Notes under the pieces: generated by a model
Told to the model about the DNA's origin: nothing
Databases searched by the model: none
What the model saw: only the letters and a program-made list of their open reading frames with translations
Translations under genes and position numbers: made by a program
Part shown: positions 22,363-24,549 of the stretch, piece by piece
Layout of the letters: each line of letters begins with the position of its first letter
Position numbering within the stretch: position 1 is the stretch's first letter
Origin: DATGHS01 sp035307785
GTDB lineage: Bacteria > Planctomycetota > Planctomycetia > Gemmatales > Gemmataceae
Direction: 5' to 3'
DNA length: 24,549 nt
NCBI GenBank assembly: GCA_035307785.1
Contig: DATGHS010000326.1
Span: 1 to 24,549, forward strand

Positions 22363-23830
22363 CTCGAATGCTACCCGATGCCGCTTGATGCAAATCGCTG
22401 CAAATCCCGTTGTTTACGACAGCTTTTCCCTTCGCACCGTGATCGGTTGTATTGGTGCAATTCAGTGCAGCAGAATGCCGCAAAATGCCGCGCGAGGGGG
22501 CAACCAAAGGGGCAACCATTTTCTGCCCGGTGGGTGCGTTGCCATCGGTTCCGGTTGCTCGAAGTGACTCCGGCGCCGCCTTGGCGGGCAGGGCGGGCAA
22601 CGCATCGAGCGCGGCGGACTGATCGAACAAAGCCACGTGTGTGTACCTGTCGAGGCTCAGCGTGATCGAGGAATGCCGGGCCAGCGTTTGCACGACCTTC
22701 GGATTGACTCCAGCGGCAGCAAGTTCGGTGATGTACCGATGCCGCAAGCTATGGAAGTCGGCCACGCGGCCTTCGGCATCTTCATAGGCCAGAAACTCGG
22801 TATCCGCATCCCGGCGCCGCCGTTCCTCTTCATCGCGGCCGGCTTCTTTAATCCAGGCATCGCGGGCGGCTTTCAGATCGGCCTTTACCAACTTCGCCGC
22901 GTGATTACGCCACCCGCCCTTCCGCTCTCCACCCGGCCAGAGCAATTCCCCGGCCGGCTTGTCGGCCAGCCATTTGGAAATGGCGCGAGCCACGTCGAGC
23001 CGGAGCGGCTGCACGTCGCGACGGCGGCGCTTGCTGTACGCGGCATCCACGGTTACGCTCGGTTGCTCGCCGTCGAGCTCGAACGCTTCCGGCTCCAGGC
23101 TTGCGAGTTCAGCCACCCGCAAGCCCGTGTATGCGGCCACGGTGTACATCATCGCACGATCGGCGCCGGACAGGTTGCGAATAGTCGGACCTTTGCGCGC
23201 GGCTTCAACCAGTCGGGCGAATTCATCGGCCGACAGGGGCCGGCGTTCCAAACCCGATTCCACCTTGGCATTCATCGGCGCCAGATGGGCCAGCGGGTTT
23301 ACATCGGTTCGTGCATCCTTCACCAGCCAACGGAAAAACGCTTTGCAATCGCGAAGGTAGTAATTGCTGGTTTGAATGCCCATGCGGTCGGCTTCGCGTT
23401 CCCCGGCCAGCCAATCGACCAGGGCGGAAGCCGAAACGTCGCTGAGGTACACGAATTTGCAGCCTTCGAAAGCACTTTCCACGCGCTTGCGGGTAATGCT
23501 TCCATACTTCGCGGTCCTGCCCTTGGCGGTCAGCCCACGCTCGAAATCGTCCAGATGAACCGTCAGCGGTTGTTTGCGATGTTCGGCGAACGGGTCGAGG
23601 CCATCGTGCCGGCGCACGGCCTTGCGGAAAATGTCCGCCAGCTTCACCTGCGCGGCTTGCTTGTCGCGAGTTTTAAGCGGAACAATCCGGCGCCGGCCGG
23701 CCACGGAATACCGGCCATACCATTGCTTCGACCGTTGCTTGACGGCCTTGGCGCCGGCAGTCTCTTTCGGCACGCGGCGGCCTTCGGGATCGACATAGCG
23801 GATAATCAGCGGTTTGAAGAGCGAAGGCAT
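22298..23830 (-). CDS. tyrosine recombinase/integrase of a tRNA-Cys-integrated element
   Basis: A protein of 510 residues. An Arg-rich N-terminal part (1-90) is followed by a SAM-like core-binding domain (about 90-185). The catalytic domain has R238 (YTGLRVAEL), K267 (DAAYSKRRRR), H360-x-x-R363 (FHSLRHRYI), H386 (LARHSSITLSL) and Y396 (LDRYTHVA), so all six expected residues are present. After about 410 comes an extra tail of 100 residues without a domain. Its last 20 residues (PPGFEPGMADLQSTALPLG) are the antisense translation of the tRNA-Cys gene, and the stop TAA lies inside the tRNA. ATG 23830 is chosen, with AAGGA about ten bases upstream; the frame is open to 23914. It catalyses site-specific integration and excision of the element. 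Confidence 0.92.
   Translation of the reverse strand: MPSLFKPLIIRYVDPEGRRVPKETAGAKAVKQRSKQWYGRYSVAGRRRIVPLKTRDKQAAQVKLADIFRKAVRRHDGLDPFAEHRKQPLTVHLDDFERGLTAKGRTAKYGSITRKRVESAFEGCKFVYLSDVSASALVDWLAGEREADRMGIQTSNYYLRDCKAFFRWLVKDARTDVNPLAHLAPMNAKVESGLERRPLSADEFARLVEAARKGPTIRNLSGADRAMMYTVAAYTGLRVAELASLEPEAFELDGEQPSVTVDAAYSKRRRRDVQPLRLDVARAISKWLADKPAGELLWPGGERKGGWRNHAAKLVKADLKAARDAWIKEAGRDEEERRRRDADTEFLAYEDAEGRVADFHSLRHRYITELAAAGVNPKVVQTLARHSSITLSLDRYTHVALFDQSAALDALPALPAKAAPESLRATGTDGNAPTGQKMVAPLVAPSRGILRHSAALNCTNTTDHGAKGKAVVNNGICSDLHQAASGSIREAPPGFEPGMADLQSTALPLG
22389..22406 (+). repeat. direct repeats TGCAAATC near the attachment site
   Basis: TGCAAATC occurs at 22389-22396 and 22399-22406 with a 10-base spacing (one helical turn), and also in the tRNA anticodon arm at 22323-22330. 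Candidate integrase binding sites at the left attachment site. Confidence 0.4.
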
Positions 23831-23950
23831 GAAATGAGGTCCTTTCTCGAAACGGCCGGCGCCCAGCTTGTGCGGTTTCGAGTTCACACGCACTGAACGC
23901 CGGCCAAAGAACACAGCTGAAAGAGAGTCTATCTGCCATTACGCGGGCTG

Positions 23951-24349
23951 TCAAATCATCGCGTCGAACAAGCCGGGTTCGCTGCGGCGCCGGCGTGGGG
24001 GCTTCAGTTCCACCACGACGGCGGCCAGGTCGGGCAACGTGAGCGCTTCGCGTTTTGCTTCCCATCGGCCGTTGCGTTGGGACCAACCCCATAGCTCGAA
24101 TCTGTTGCCAGTGGCGAGCCAGGTCCGCAAGGCCGGCGCCCGTTGGGCCTTTTGGCGCCGGCTTGCCAGGTTCGCCGCGGTCGTCGTCTGGATCAGCAGT
24201 GCGCCAGGTTCGCCGGCTCGAATGGCGATGATATCCGCGAAGCCAAACAGGTCCTGCCGAAGGTTCGCATGGGGAACCCAGCGTTCCACTACGTCCGCCA
24301 GATAGCCGGATCGGCGAAGGGCAACCAGCGTTCGGCCAGTGGGACTCAT
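23951..24349 (-). CDS. small hypothetical protein, nuclease-like fold suspected
   Basis: A protein of 132 residues directly upstream of the integrase (120 bases) on the same strand. Residues 31-58 read RQDLFGFADIIAI...ALLIQTTTA: an Asp at the start of a strand (D39), then a second strand ending in Q54-T-T56. This spacing resembles the D...(E/Q)xK core of PD-(D/E)XK resolvase or VRR-NUC-like proteins, but the lysine is missing, so activity is doubtful. RTWLATGNRFELWGWSQRNGRWEAKREAL follows. The Arg/Pro-rich tail is KPPRRRRSEPG. Probably belongs to the integrated element. ATG 24349 is chosen over upstream TTG codons. Confidence 0.7.
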   Translation of the reverse strand: MSPTGRTLVALRRSGYLADVVERWVPHANLRQDLFGFADIIAIRAGEPGALLIQTTTAANLASRRQKAQRAPALRTWLATGNRFELWGWSQRNGRWEAKREALTLPDLAAVVVELKPPRRRRSEPGLFDAMI

Positions 24350-24415
24350 CGGGGACAAAACCAACGTATCTCAACGAAGCAACAGCGTTTTCCGCGCGAC
24401 GTTCTAACAATCTTC

Positions 24416-24495
24416 AACGAAATGAAGTCGTTTCGCTCCGGTATAGGCGCCCTAGAAGGTGCTCGCGTAGCGCCTATGCCCACTTCTCATTTCGT
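24416..24495. repeat. nested inverted repeats upstream of the element genes
   Basis: The inner arms ATAGGCGC (24443-24450) and GCGCCTAT (24470-24477) are perfect 8-base complements around a 19-base loop. The outer words AACGAAATGAAG (24416-24427) and CTTCTCATTTCGT (24483-24495) pair except for two extra bases. This lies 67-146 bases upstream of the small minus-strand gene, in a 200-base stretch with no visible gene. It could be an operator, recombination site or start of another regulatory region. Confidence 0.45.
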
Positions 24496-24549
24496 CATTT
24501 CGTTATTTCACGGCCTACTCCGAAAGGTCGGAATGCCGCAAGGCGATTC

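Noticed and set aside
22637..23896. 419-codon open frame on the plus strand
   Set aside because: It lies exactly antisense to the integrase, whose catalytic residues are all present. No domain is visible in this frame; it is a high-GC shadow.

Overview
The window looks like chromosomal DNA of a planctomycete, most likely Pirellulales-like. Evidence: a secreted DUF1549/DUF1553 (PSD1-type) protein with a CAECH motif, a surface protein with an LRVEQLEQRDVP-type N-terminus, an HYExAFE-family protein, an M50 protease with a DUF6576-like tail, and a high-GC genome in which many genes lack strong Shine-Dalgarno sequences. The assignment is inferred from gene families; there is no rRNA in the window.

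Layout. 1-1406 (minus) is the N-terminal part of a large SdrD/Cna-B-type surface protein that runs off the left edge. 1407-2046 is non-coding with a good promoter for the next gene. 2047-6593 (plus) holds an M50 site-2 protease, hisS, an HYExAFE nuclease-like protein and a sugar-phosphate isomerase/epimerase, separated by palindromic repeat DNA. 6597-11241 (minus) is a probable three-gene unit: DUF1549/DUF1553 protein, class III aminotransferase, thioredoxin-fold protein. 11326-16982 (plus) holds a SirB1-type transglutaminase-like protein, mfd, and a lipoprotein parvulin PPIase. 17087-21035 (minus) holds a coiled-coil lipoprotein, a membrane protein, a DUF58 protein and glpK. 21140-22219 (plus) is a zinc-ribbon membrane protein. 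At 22292 a tRNA-Cys(GCA) marks the left end of an integrated element. Its tyrosine integrase (minus) reads into the antisense of the tRNA and is preceded by a small nuclease-like protein. The other end of the element lies beyond the window.

The most unusual signal is a set of at least five sequence-unrelated palindromic elements. They lie not only between genes (3311-3430, 4811-4931, 5630-5789) but also inside conserved proteins, without breaking the frame: the aminotransferase (34-bp arms), the DUF1553 protein (GGAATGC repeats) and Mfd (two separate palindromes). Each in-frame copy adds about 9-33 residues at a place where the family normally has a short loop. This resembles the Rickettsia palindromic elements in behaviour, but with several element families in one neighbourhood.

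Other regulatory structures: a hairpin over the Shine-Dalgarno of the DUF1553 gene, an extended -10 placed so that the SirB1 mRNA would be leaderless, a clean promoter for the tRNA, and an 11-bp hairpin terminator after the coiled-coil lipoprotein gene.
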